A stretch of 64,000 nt of DNA from Methanomassiliicoccus sp. (GTDB taxonomy: Archaea; Thermoplasmatota; Thermoplasmata; Methanomassiliicoccales; Methanomassiliicoccaceae). Below, one piece after another: positions 35,401 to 42,669 of the stretch. A program made the translations under genes and the position numbers. Location of the stretch: contig JAEILR010000007.1 in the NCBI GenBank assembly GCA_016109435.1, positions 215,116 through 279,115 on the forward strand. Reading direction: 5' to 3'. The notes below the pieces were generated by a model that was given only the letters and a program-made list of their open reading frames with translations, did no database searches and was not told where the DNA came from. The number at the start of each line of letters is the position of its first letter. The stretch's first letter is position 1.

Positions 35401-36688
35401 CCAGCCGGCTGGCCTCGGTGGACACCACCCGCATGCGGCGGGCCTGGAGGAACGCCTTCCTGGTCTTGTCCAGCTCCTGCTCCAGGCGACGGAAGGGGGC
35501 CAGGGCGTCGTCCAGTTCCGCGGACGCCTCCTCCACCTTCTCCACCGCCTCCCTCCCCCGGCCGTACACTACCGCGGTGCGCGCTTCCTCCAGCGAGGAC
35601 GCCACCTTGTCCAGGTTGAGGTTCACCCTCGCCGCCATGATCATCCTGGGCCTCAGCTCGGCGATGCGGTCGAGCACCACCTGGACCTCGGCGTCCCGGA
35701 GCGCCTTCTCCGAACGGCGGAGGTGTTCCAGCGCCTCCTCGCTCTCCCCGGCGGCACTGGCCTCGGATACCTTCTTCATGGTCGGGGCGAAACGGGTGAC
35801 GTTCTCCCCCTGCCGGTGCAGCCATTCGTAACGCTCGTTCTGGGCTGTGATGAGCACCTCCACCGCCCGGTTCAGGATGGGCATGACCGCTCTCTGGGCC
35901 TCGTCCAGCAGGCGGAGGGACTCCTCGATCCGTCCCCGGGCCATCGCCTCCCTGGCCCTGTTCACCAGGGCGTTGACGGAGGACACGTCCCCTCCCGGTG
36001 ACGCCCCCTCGGCCAGCTCGAGGATGGAGCCGGAGCGGCTCTCGGCGAGCTTGGTGAACTGTTCCTGCAGTCCCTTGAAGCAGGCCACCACCTTGTTCAG
36101 CGATCCTTCCCGGTCGCCCTCACCATGCATCTTTATGGCCTTGGACAGGGCCTGCTTTCGGGCGGAGACCGCCAGCTTCTCGCGCTCCCCGACCTCGATG
36201 AGGCGGCCCAGCTGGACGAACATCTCTGACATCCGGCGGTCAGCGTACTGCTCCGCCGCTGCCCCGGACGAACGGGCGGCGGCCAGCGCTTCCTCGGCCC
36301 GGCCCTCCCGCATCAGCTGGCGGGAGCGGGTGACCAGGACCTCGATGGCCTGGTGGTCCTCCCCCCCGTCGTGGATCATGGCCAGTACCCCGTGGGCGGA
36401 GGCCAGGACCTCCTCCACCTTGCCTTCCTGGAGCTTCCTGACCGCTACCAGGACGCGGTCGGCGGCGGCGATGGAGGGAGGGAACTCCCGGCGGGCGAAG
36501 GCATCGCGCCCCGCGGACAGCTCGGCCTCCACCGTGGTGGTGTCGATCCCCATGGTTCGGGCCAGCGATACCTCCCGGTCGGCCTCCGCGAGCCTGTCCT
36601 CCGCGACCTTCCGGTTCTTGGCCGCCTCCTTGGCCTTCTGCTCCAGTTGCTTGGTCAGCTGAAGCTGCTTCAAGTAATCGCTGGTCAC
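32471..36688 (-). CDS. very long alpha-helical repeat protein, unknown function
   Basis: 1,405 residues, rich in Ala, Glu, Arg and Leu, without signal, membrane segment, Walker motif or zinc ribbon. It is nearly all helix, with many short units of TPR/spectrin-like type: phrases such as ALxxARxAxxEAE, ARxxLxxGRYEEALxxLxxAE recur about every 35-45 residues. The last 130 residues (from about 1275) turn beta-rich (GRFLPEIVFRHGRIAN, VAVSVDGAARPGDGIV) and may form a separate domain. The start is GTG at 36688. Possibly a scaffold or a cytoskeletal or chromosome-associated protein; I do not recognise it. It stands as a single gene. Confidence 0.7.
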   Translation of the reverse strand: MTSDYLKQLQLTKQLEQKAKEAAKNRKVAEDRLAEADREVSLARTMGIDTTTVEAELSAGRDAFARREFPPSIAAADRVLVAVRKLQEGKVEEVLASAHGVLAMIHDGGEDHQAIEVLVTRSRQLMREGRAEEALAAARSSGAAAEQYADRRMSEMFVQLGRLIEVGEREKLAVSARKQALSKAIKMHGEGDREGSLNKVVACFKGLQEQFTKLAESRSGSILELAEGASPGGDVSSVNALVNRAREAMARGRIEESLRLLDEAQRAVMPILNRAVEVLITAQNERYEWLHRQGENVTRFAPTMKKVSEASAAGESEEALEHLRRSEKALRDAEVQVVLDRIAELRPRMIMAARVNLNLDKVASSLEEARTAVVYGRGREAVEKVEEASAELDDALAPFRRLEQELDKTRKAFLQARRMRVVSTEASRLVAKAREDALAGRLGDSYDTLAKARAVVVRIVQDRCARQLLNGHLMVAAGISIGAPVEDRADDLDALGEDLREGTVEGVSARLATVNLELETALITGTWTVLREVGRAIETVPPGTDVSRPLDMRDRSQRLLEKKDWYGAHALARQALEEVEVAAQAHLASQKARARALMDICRQLGIESATLGQKLEAIEAEGGDHHRQVRPVGDVIQFASTLAKDELTRSLSQLVRSSAAARKKGVSTAHIDRLTEEASRALMVDDLERGFTAYSGGQKELEKTTAMYNEVYDHIVLLSQLCAELELGPEEKVPQMLRETKRMFEAGLYDGARTSARNCYREAEAVGANILAPRMIEDARDMLPVMRQLKVDTAANEAALATARGKLRTGEALAALESAKEERRRMVEAATDMIRSEIASVRRLLNGDGRVAEGPIMDMTDKAESLLADQRYYDALRAARLAYGEAVQYNAARIEAGRALEAAEEGIRELEVLGVEVDDARELLAAAKRHRAGGRSNLVAEMARKALQGARASAQEALLASLGRSERQLNIEALGGRDLERTSRKIKEEVLEDIKRHRYISARRGLELYHQSLEDLAEVRGQGAAALSKMAEVLLRLSPSPYRAEAETIMTSAQKAFAEGSFHDALALAEECRAAGTSAMKRHELSAARLEEARTRMLGDGGRRSLVPRTADLIEAAGKALESGRYEQMHGALLRAERLHARERERSVRSDQADLVNAARLLPRAGMSADDLPAEAKGLLDLRMSELADAPNVREAVSVVRSAVTGGINDLAAGVRRRVEAEKGDTGASRALLAAAERSLSEGRLELALTQVRDAGMAVGAPLARVLELRELSRRYADLTALAETLGVGEPGSERYRRALTAPDVATAVALLREAIGEAELETGRFLPEIVFRHGRIANEGEAPAVAVSVDGAARPGDGIVAQVLWPNRTAELPPAGADLEKMSVSYRALFVPRPLFKEIVRDAR

Positions 36689-36779
36689 TCCGGTCCCCGT
36701 CGATGGTGCCGCACGGTCGGTGGCCGATTGCCATCGGCAGGTCGATTCTTAAGCGTTTGGTCCTGAAAATCGTCCTGGG

Positions 36780-37268
36780 TCATTTGGACAGGCCAACGAA
36801 GGCGACCCGCTCCAGCACCAGGTCGGGGTACTTATCGGCCGGCACCGCGGCGAGCTCCCCGTCGGTCAGCCCGAACCTCCTGGCCTTCTCCAGGGAGGGC
36901 TCCAGGACGCGGTCGTCCCTCTCCAGGCCGAGGGTGGCCAGGGCCGCATCGGCATCAGGGACGTCGAACAGCACCAGGGCGACGCGCTCCGCGCCCTTCC
37001 GCAGCCCCATCTTGCGGACCGCCTTGGAGATCTGCCTCTCCCCGGAGGCGAACAGGACCGTCTCCACCGCCAGGGTGGTGGCGGCGTTGTCCCCCCGGCC
37101 GAACGCCCTCAGGGCATGGGAGGCGGCCGACCTCAGGTGGTCCGCCCCGCAGATGAGGTCGGCGTCCAGCGCCGCTCCCTCTCCGCCCTGCAGCGAGCGC
37201 AGCGCCTCGATCAGAGCCTCCGGACCCTCGACCTTCCCTCTCGCCCCCAGAACTTCGAAGCGGACCAT
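36780..37268 (-). CDS. cgi121: KEOPS complex subunit Cgi121
   Basis: Cgi121 binds tRNA and helps the KEOPS complex (Kae1, Bud32, Pcc1) form t6A at position 37 of ANN-decoding tRNAs. 162 residues from the ATG at 37268 (MVRFEVLGARG). The central ADLICGADHLRSAASHALRAF and the family motif ETVLFASGERQISKAVRKMGL (in parts) are clear. It shares the TATA region with thrB across a divergent gap. No other KEOPS gene is in the window. Confidence 0.87.
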   Translation of the reverse strand: MVRFEVLGARGKVEGPEALIEALRSLQGGEGAALDADLICGADHLRSAASHALRAFGRGDNAATTLAVETVLFASGERQISKAVRKMGLRKGAERVALVLFDVPDADAALATLGLERDDRVLEPSLEKARRFGLTDGELAAVPADKYPDLVLERVAFVGLSK

Positions 37269-37330
37269 CGGCCGGGCATTCCCGCGTAGGCATTTGAGGG
37301 TTTCGGACCGCCCGCGTCCTCGGTCCAGAA

Positions 37331-37342
37331 ACATTATAAACG
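37331..37342. promoter_or_regulatory. shared TATA region between cgi121 and thrB
   Basis: ACATTATAAACG reads as a TATA box on both strands. It lies about 62 bp before the thrB ATG and about 68 bp before the cgi121 ATG, so both genes should have leaders of about 40 bases. Confidence 0.45.
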
Positions 37343-37399
37343 ACCGGACCGTTGGCGCGGGCAGCGATGTCCAGAGGACCTCGCGAAGGACGGAATGTC

Positions 37400-38329
37400 A
37401 TGGACAAGGTGACGGTGAGATCGCCGGCGACCCTCTCGAACCTGGGCTCCGGCTTCGACGTGTTCGGGCTGGCGCTGAGGGAGCCGTACGACGTGGTGGA
37501 GGCCAAGCGCATACCGGAGCGCGGAGTGATCATCGAGGGGATCGAGGGCTGGGGCGCCGATAGCATCACCTCCGATCCGGCCAAGAACTCCGCGGGAGCG
37601 GCGGCCCAGGCCGTCCTGGAGCGGGCCGGTAGCGAGCACGGCGTGGCCATCAGGATCAAGAAAGGTATCCGGCCGTGCTCCGGCATCGGTTCATCGGGCT
37701 CGTCCGCCGCCGGGGGAGCCTGCGCCGCCAACATGGTCCTGGACAAGCCGCTGCGGTCCGAGGAGCTGGTGCTGTGCGCGGCAAAGGCCGAGCAGGTGAC
37801 CTCCGGCAGCTTCCATGCCGACAACGTCGGCCCGGCGGTCCTCGGCGGGTTCACCGTCATCCGCGCCTACGAACCGTTCGAGATCCACCGCATGGACCCT
37901 CCCGCCAACCTGGGGGTGGTGGTAACCATGCCCGACCTGATGGTCAACACCAGGGAGGCCAGGAAGGTGCTGCCGTCGAAGGTCGACCTTAAGGACATGA
38001 TATTCGAGGTGGGCAACGCCTCCTCGCTGGTCCTGGGCATGTGCCGGGGGGACGTCGAACTGGTGGGCCGCAGCATGGCCGACCGGGTCATCGAGCCCGC
38101 CAGGGCCAAGCTCAACCCCCACCTGAAGGAGGCGGAGGCCGCGGCGATGGACGCCGGCGCCGCCGGCGCCTTCCTCGGCGGTTCAGGGCCGTGCGTCATC
38201 GCGGTGTACGACCGCAAGAGGATAGAGGGCGAGGGCATCGCCGAGGCGGTGCGCAAGGTATATGAGGAGCATGGCCTCAAGAGCGATAACTGGGTCACGA
38301 CCTGGGGCGAAGGCTGCAGGAGGGTGTGA
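37400..38329 (+). CDS. thrB: homoserine kinase
   Basis: ATP-dependent phosphorylation of homoserine in threonine synthesis; GHMP kinase family, 309 residues. It has SPATLSNLGSGFDVFGLAL near the N-terminus, the GHMP ATP loop IRPCSGIGSSGSSAAGG (about 92-107) and the C-terminal GAFLGGSGPCVIA. The ATG at 37400 gives the usual MDKVTVRSPAT start; earlier in-frame codons lengthen it without homology. It precedes thrC by one base. Confidence 0.95.
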   Translation: MDKVTVRSPATLSNLGSGFDVFGLALREPYDVVEAKRIPERGVIIEGIEGWGADSITSDPAKNSAGAAAQAVLERAGSEHGVAIRIKKGIRPCSGIGSSGSSAAGGACAANMVLDKPLRSEELVLCAAKAEQVTSGSFHADNVGPAVLGGFTVIRAYEPFEIHRMDPPANLGVVVTMPDLMVNTREARKVLPSKVDLKDMIFEVGNASSLVLGMCRGDVELVGRSMADRVIEPARAKLNPHLKEAEAAAMDAGAAGAFLGGSGPCVIAVYDRKRIEGEGIAEAVRKVYEEHGLKSDNWVTTWGEGCRRV

Positions 38330-38330
38330 G

Positions 38331-39539
38331 ATGCATCGGGTGGTTTGTTTCGAGTGCGGCGGCGAGGTCGACGATCCGTTCGTCGATTCCTGCCCCAAGT
38401 GCGGCGGCCTGCTGACCGTGGACCTGGACCTGGACTTCGCTTCCGGCCTCCGTCCCTACGATCTCAGGAAGAGACCTTTGGGAGTGTGGCGGTACGCGCC
38501 CTTCCTCCCGGTGGACGCGTCGAGGGCGGTCACGCTGCAGGAGGGAGGCACTCCGCTGTACGACTGCCAGGACCTGAGATCGATCATCGGCATCAAGGGA
38601 GTGCACGTCAAGTACGAGGGCGCCAACCCCACCGGCTCGTTCAAGGACCGGGGGATGACCGTCGGCGTGACCCGAGCGGTGGAGCTGGGGTGCCGTACGG
38701 TGGGCTGCGCGTCCACCGGCAACACCTCGGCCTCGCTGTCAGCGTACGCGGCGAAGGCGGGGCTGTCATGCATCGTGCTGCTGCCATCGGGCAAGGTGGC
38801 CGCGGGAAAGCTGGCCCAGGCGATGTTCTACGGGGCCAAGGTGGTCATGGTCGACGGCAACTTCGACGACGCCCTCCAGGTCACCAGCCAGCTCGCCAGG
38901 GAGGGCGTGCTGTACCTCCTGAACTCCATCAACCCCTTCCGCCCGGAGGGGCAGAAGACCGTGGCCTTCGAGATCGTGGACCAGCTGGACTTCGAGGTCC
39001 CGGACCGCATCATCCTGCCGGTGGGGAACGCGGGCAACATCAGCGCGGTGCACAAGGCCCTCACCGAATGGAAGGCTCTCGGCTGGATCGACAGGATGCC
39101 GAAGCTCACCGGCGTCCAGGCCGCAGGATCGGCGCCCATCGTGAGGGCGTTCCGCGATGAGCGTATGGATTTCGAGCCGGAGCAGCACCCCGAGACCGTG
39201 GCCACCGCCATCCGCATCGGCAACCCGGTCAGCGGGAAGAAGGCGCTGAAGGCCATCTACGACACCGGCGGTGTCGCCACCGACGTCACCGACGAGGAGA
39301 TCCTGGCGGCGCAGAGGCTGCTGGGCCGGAAGGAGGGCATCGGTGTCGAGCCGGCCTCCGCGGCCTCCATCGCCGGCCTCATCAAGCTGGTGGACGACGG
39401 CGTGGTCGCCAGGGACGAGCGGGTGGTGTGCATCTGCACCGGAAACGTGCTCAAGGACCCCGACACGGTCATGAGGTCCTGCGAGGAGATCCTCAAGGCC
39501 AAGCCGACGGTCGAGGACGTTCGACGGGTCATCGCCTAA
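38331..39539 (+). CDS. thrC: threonine synthase
   Basis: PLP enzyme turning O-phosphohomoserine into threonine. 402 residues. An N-terminal zinc-ribbon-like segment (CFECGGEVDD...CPKCGG, 6-27) occurs in many archaeal and bacterial members. The PLP lysine is in NPTGSFKDRGM and the phosphate loop is PVGNAGNISA. The ATG at 38331 follows the thrB stop by one base, so thrBC is an operon ending in a hairpin and T-rich tract. Confidence 0.95.
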   Translation: MHRVVCFECGGEVDDPFVDSCPKCGGLLTVDLDLDFASGLRPYDLRKRPLGVWRYAPFLPVDASRAVTLQEGGTPLYDCQDLRSIIGIKGVHVKYEGANPTGSFKDRGMTVGVTRAVELGCRTVGCASTGNTSASLSAYAAKAGLSCIVLLPSGKVAAGKLAQAMFYGAKVVMVDGNFDDALQVTSQLAREGVLYLLNSINPFRPEGQKTVAFEIVDQLDFEVPDRIILPVGNAGNISAVHKALTEWKALGWIDRMPKLTGVQAAGSAPIVRAFRDERMDFEPEQHPETVATAIRIGNPVSGKKALKAIYDTGGVATDVTDEEILAAQRLLGRKEGIGVEPASAASIAGLIKLVDDGVVARDERVVCICTGNVLKDPDTVMRSCEEILKAKPTVEDVRRVIA

Positions 39540-39558
39540 GGAGCGTCCCATCGCCCCA

Positions 39559-39607
39559 TGGCCGAACCGCCCTCGACGGCTCGGCCACCTTTCTCCATTT
39601 CTATATT
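39559..39607. terminator. hairpin and T-rich terminator after thrC
   Basis: TGGCCGA (39559-39565) pairs with TCGGCCA (39581-39587), with an inner GCC/GGC extension, followed by TTTCTCCATTTCTATATTATAT. It separates thrC from the convergent glycosylase gene. Confidence 0.6.
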
Positions 39608-40127
39608 ATATATCGTCCGTGCCGCCGGCATCGAGGCACCTTCTCACTTCCTGCCACCTCAGTATCTTCTCGTCCAGGCGCATGTGGGCATTCGCCGAGG
39701 AGGTAGAGGGGAGGAGGGTGAAGGCGAGGCTGGACCGGCGGACCGGGTCCACGCTCCGGACATCGAAGGCCGAGCGGGCCTTGGCCCCGTTGAAGAACAC
39801 CCAGCGGACGCGGGGATACCGGATGAGGAAGGCTCCCAGGTCGTTGGGAATGGCGCCCTTGATGGACGAGTCCAGGCTGCCAACGCGGGAGCATTCCTGC
39901 AGGACGTCCCACAGGCCGATCCCCCTCTCCAGGATGAACTCCAACCGTTCCCTGTACGATGGGGCGGGCTCCCGACCATAGAGATGATGGACGATCTTCC
40001 AGAACTGGTTCTGAGGGTTCGCATAGTAGCGGCCCTCCTCGAGGGAGCGCCTTCCGGGCATCGATCCGAGGACCAGCGCCCTGGTCCCATCATCGACCAC
40101 CGGCGGGAGGGAGCGTACGGACGGCAT
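39606..40127 (-). CDS. DNA-deoxyinosine (hypoxanthine) glycosylase, UDG superfamily
   Basis: Removes deaminated adenine (hypoxanthine) from DNA and starts base-excision repair. 173 residues with the family 6 pattern: LGSMPGRRSL (motif 1, about 20-29), YYANPQNQFWKIV (about 35-47), and the C-terminal LLPSTSSANAHM in place of the UDG HPSP motif. It is 36 bp behind the helicase gene on the same strand, so the two repair genes are likely co-transcribed. Confidence 0.87.
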   Translation of the reverse strand: MPSVRSLPPVVDDGTRALVLGSMPGRRSLEEGRYYANPQNQFWKIVHHLYGREPAPSYRERLEFILERGIGLWDVLQECSRVGSLDSSIKGAIPNDLGAFLIRYPRVRWVFFNGAKARSAFDVRSVDPVRRSSLAFTLLPSTSSANAHMRLDEKILRWQEVRRCLDAGGTDDI

Positions 40128-40163
40128 GGTTCCCGAACTCCCTGTAACGATTACTCCCAGAAC

Positions 40164-42389
40164 CTAGAAGTCCAGCAGGCTCCGCTGCCGGCAGTCCTTG
40201 GGTCCTTCGTTCTTGATCTCCTTCCTCACTTCCACCGCCGCCTGCTCCCCCGGTACTTCAGCTTTCCGGGCCAGCTTACCCTCGGTCACCTGCTCCTTGA
40301 GGTTCTTGGCCAGGGCGTCGCCGATCTTGGGGATGCGGGCCAGCCTGATGAGGTCCACCTCCCGGAGCTGGTCCACGTTCCGTACGCCGTGGTTGTGCAG
40401 GGAGCGCGCCCTGGCCCTGCCCACGCCGCGCAGCCGAACCAGGTCCAGGAGGTCGTGCCGCACCCCGTAGCGGATGCGCACCATCAGCTCGGTGAGCACG
40501 GGGTAAGCGTCCTTGTTGAAGATGTTGGCCAGCTCCCTCATGGAATACACCAGCCACTCCCCCACGTCCACCTTGTTGCGCAGGTCCCCCGGCCCCATGC
40601 CGTACTTCTTGAGCAGCTCGTCCTCCTCCATCTCCTGGACCCAGTCGTCCAGGGAGCAGGCGGTCTTCAGCTCGGCGAGATAGAACTCGTACTGGTCGAG
40701 GTCCTCCGGGGGCTTGAGCAGCATGTCGTTCTCTCTCAGCAGGAGGACCTGCTCGACCCATTCGTAGTCCGCCCTCCGGAGGTACATGGTCATCATGTCC
40801 GGGGACGAGCAGACGGCATGCAGGAGGCCGAAGTAGGAGGACTGCGGTTTGAACTCGCGGAGCGCGTCCCGCAGCTTGACCGCGGTGAGCGGATCGATGT
40901 ACAGGTCCGACACCCTGCGGCCGAAGAAGGTGGCCTGGATGAGATCGCCCTCGGTGCGCACCATGCCCTCCCGTTCCAGGAACTCGAGGACGTTGTCCGC
41001 GGCGTCCTCCAGGCCGGCCATGGTGGTCTGGTGGGCGAAGAAGGTGGAGTTCATGAAGTCCATGAGCGAGTCGCGCGAGGACGCCGTGCCCGTGGCGAAG
41101 GTCGCCAGCACGTGAGAGCGGAGCACCGGCTCGCTCCCCAGCTTGGAGTAGATCTCCTCGGAATCGTTGAGCAGGTAGTTGTCAGTGAGGAAGCGCCGCT
41201 CCTCCTCGTCCTTGGCCAAGAGGATGGCCTCGCCGTAGGGATCGTACCTCGGCCGGCCGGCCCGGCCGCACATCTGCTTGATCTCCAGCACCGGAATGGC
41301 CACGTTGCCGCCGTTCTCGAAGCGGTGCACGTCGCGAATGATGACCCTTCTGGCCGGGAGGTTGATGCCCGCGGCGAGGGTCGGCGTGGCGACGATGCAC
41401 TTGATATTGCCCTTCTTGAAGTTCGACTCCACGAACCGGCGCTGCTCGTTGCTCAGTCCGGCGTTATGGAAGGCGATGCCCTTGCGGACGCAGGACTGGA
41501 GGCGCTTGCCCACGGTGGTCGGCTCCCCCTGGTCCTCGGCGATGCGGTCCTCCCCCTCCAGCGACCGTTCCGCCATCACCTCCTTCATCCGCGGAGCGTA
41601 TCGCGTGGCCAGGGTCTCGGTGGACTTTCGGGTGTTGACGAACACCAGGCACTGTCCGCCTTCCAGTATGGAGTCCTTGATCAGCGCGAAGATGGCGTCC
41701 TTGTCCCCGGGGATCTCCCGCCGGGTGTTGTCGGTGAAGTGGACCGTGCCGTCGAGGAGCACCCCCTCCTTCAGCGGGGTGGGGCGCCAGGTGGAGGCGA
41801 CGTGCTCGGCGTTGAGCCAGTCGGCGACCTCCTTGGAGTTCTTGATGGTCGCCGACAGGGCGATGATCTGCAGGTCGGGGTTGAACTTGCGGAACTTGGC
41901 CAGGGTCACTTCCAGTGTCGGCCCCCGCCCGGGGTCGTGCAGGAGGTGGACCTCGTCCGCCACCACCAGGGAGATGTGGTTGAGCCAGTGCCCCTGGTGC
42001 CGCAGCAGCGAATCGGCCTTCTCCGAGGTCGCCACCACGATGTCGAACTTGTCCAGCTGGGGATCGGGGGAGTCCAGGTCCCCGGATGACATCTCCACTT
42101 TTAGACCCAGCTTCTCGAACTTCTTCAGGTCGTCGTACTTCTCCGACGCCAGCGCCCTCAGGGGCACGATGTACAGCACCTTGCCTCCTCTTTCCAGCAC
42201 GTGCTTGAGCGCGGCGAGATAGGCGATGAGGCTCTTGCCTGAGGCGGTGGGGATGGCCAGCATCAGGTTCTTGCCGTCGAGGGCGAGGGGGGCGGCCTTG
42301 GCCTGCGGTGGGTACAGCTCGACGATCCCGTCCTCCTCGAGGACCTTTGCCACGCCCTCCGGCAGATCGAGCTCGCTCACCTTCATCAC
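40164..42389 (-). CDS. Ski2-like DNA helicase of the Hel308 type
   Basis: Superfamily 2 helicase acting on stalled forks. 741 residues. It has the Q-motif region (ELYPPQAKAAPLAL), Walker A AIPTASGKS (about 44-52), DEVHLLHD (motif II), LSATIKN (III), NAGLSNEQRRFVE, ATPTLAAGINLPARRVIIRD (V, in parts) and QMCGRAGRPRYD (VI). A winged helix and ratchet domain follow, and a helix-hairpin-helix region near the end (VGRARARSLHNHGV, IPKIGDALAKNL). The protein ends RQRSLLDF, which resembles a PCNA-binding PIP box. It is followed by the deoxyinosine glycosylase gene. Confidence 0.9.
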   Translation of the reverse strand: MMKVSELDLPEGVAKVLEEDGIVELYPPQAKAAPLALDGKNLMLAIPTASGKSLIAYLAALKHVLERGGKVLYIVPLRALASEKYDDLKKFEKLGLKVEMSSGDLDSPDPQLDKFDIVVATSEKADSLLRHQGHWLNHISLVVADEVHLLHDPGRGPTLEVTLAKFRKFNPDLQIIALSATIKNSKEVADWLNAEHVASTWRPTPLKEGVLLDGTVHFTDNTRREIPGDKDAIFALIKDSILEGGQCLVFVNTRKSTETLATRYAPRMKEVMAERSLEGEDRIAEDQGEPTTVGKRLQSCVRKGIAFHNAGLSNEQRRFVESNFKKGNIKCIVATPTLAAGINLPARRVIIRDVHRFENGGNVAIPVLEIKQMCGRAGRPRYDPYGEAILLAKDEEERRFLTDNYLLNDSEEIYSKLGSEPVLRSHVLATFATGTASSRDSLMDFMNSTFFAHQTTMAGLEDAADNVLEFLEREGMVRTEGDLIQATFFGRRVSDLYIDPLTAVKLRDALREFKPQSSYFGLLHAVCSSPDMMTMYLRRADYEWVEQVLLLRENDMLLKPPEDLDQYEFYLAELKTACSLDDWVQEMEEDELLKKYGMGPGDLRNKVDVGEWLVYSMRELANIFNKDAYPVLTELMVRIRYGVRHDLLDLVRLRGVGRARARSLHNHGVRNVDQLREVDLIRLARIPKIGDALAKNLKEQVTEGKLARKAEVPGEQAAVEVRKEIKNEGPKDCRQRSLLDF

Positions 42390-42502
42390 TTCACCTTCTA
42401 TCGCCTAAAGGATGCGGGCATTTAGACATTTCCACCTCGTCGGAGGCTGGGAACGGAGGAGGTCGTAGCATGCGACGTGCCTGCCCTGCCGATTGTTAAG
42501 TC

Positions 42503-42563
42503 GGCCTCTCCGTGGCCGGAGGAAGTGGCGTTCCGAGAGGGCCTGCGCGGCCACGCCGAGGCC
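42503..42563. other. strongly self-complementary segment, possible structured RNA
   Basis: In the 280-bp gap between the divergent helicase and lon genes, three nested stems fit: GGCCTC (42503-42508) with GAGGCC (42558-42563); TCCG-TGGC-CGGA (42509-42520); GTGGC (42525-42529) with GCCAC (42550-42554). They form a three-way junction. The strand is undecided because the pairings are symmetric. The only open frame across it looks like a chance reading. The rest of the gap holds the lon promoter. Confidence 0.35.
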
Positions 42564-42591
42564 AGTCAGAAATAAATGCTGGCTCAATACC

Positions 42592-42626
42592 ACATTATTT
42601 AAACCAGGGGAAACACTTAATTAGTG
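42592..42626 (+). promoter_or_regulatory. lon promoter: TATA box and adjacent palindrome
   Basis: ACATTATTTAAACC (42592-42605) is a good TATA box, predicting transcription from about 42626 and a leader of about 45 bases. CACT-TAATT-AGTG at 42614-42626 is an inverted repeat sitting at the predicted start site, where a repressor could block transcription. Confidence 0.55.
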
Positions 42627-42669
42627 GCACGGTTATGGTACGAATATTAATTGCGAGAGCAGGTGTAAC

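Noticed and set aside
33899..36001. 700-codon plus-strand frame inside the long helical protein gene
   Set aside because: Despite its length it is a mirror of the minus-strand gene: low complexity (His/Gly/Leu/Arg), no family, no ribosome site. The minus frame has balanced helical composition over 4.2 kb.
39558..42089. 843-codon plus-strand frame opposite the helicase
   Set aside because: It is antisense to a helicase with all motifs in place and shows no domain.
42405..42593. 62-codon minus-strand frame between the helicase and lon
   Set aside because: It covers the self-complementary segment; no ribosome site or family, so more likely chance.
42614..42654. Second AT-rich run (GAATATTAATTGC) as the lon TATA box
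   Set aside because: It lies about 20 bp before the ATG, too close; the run at 42592-42604 has better spacing.
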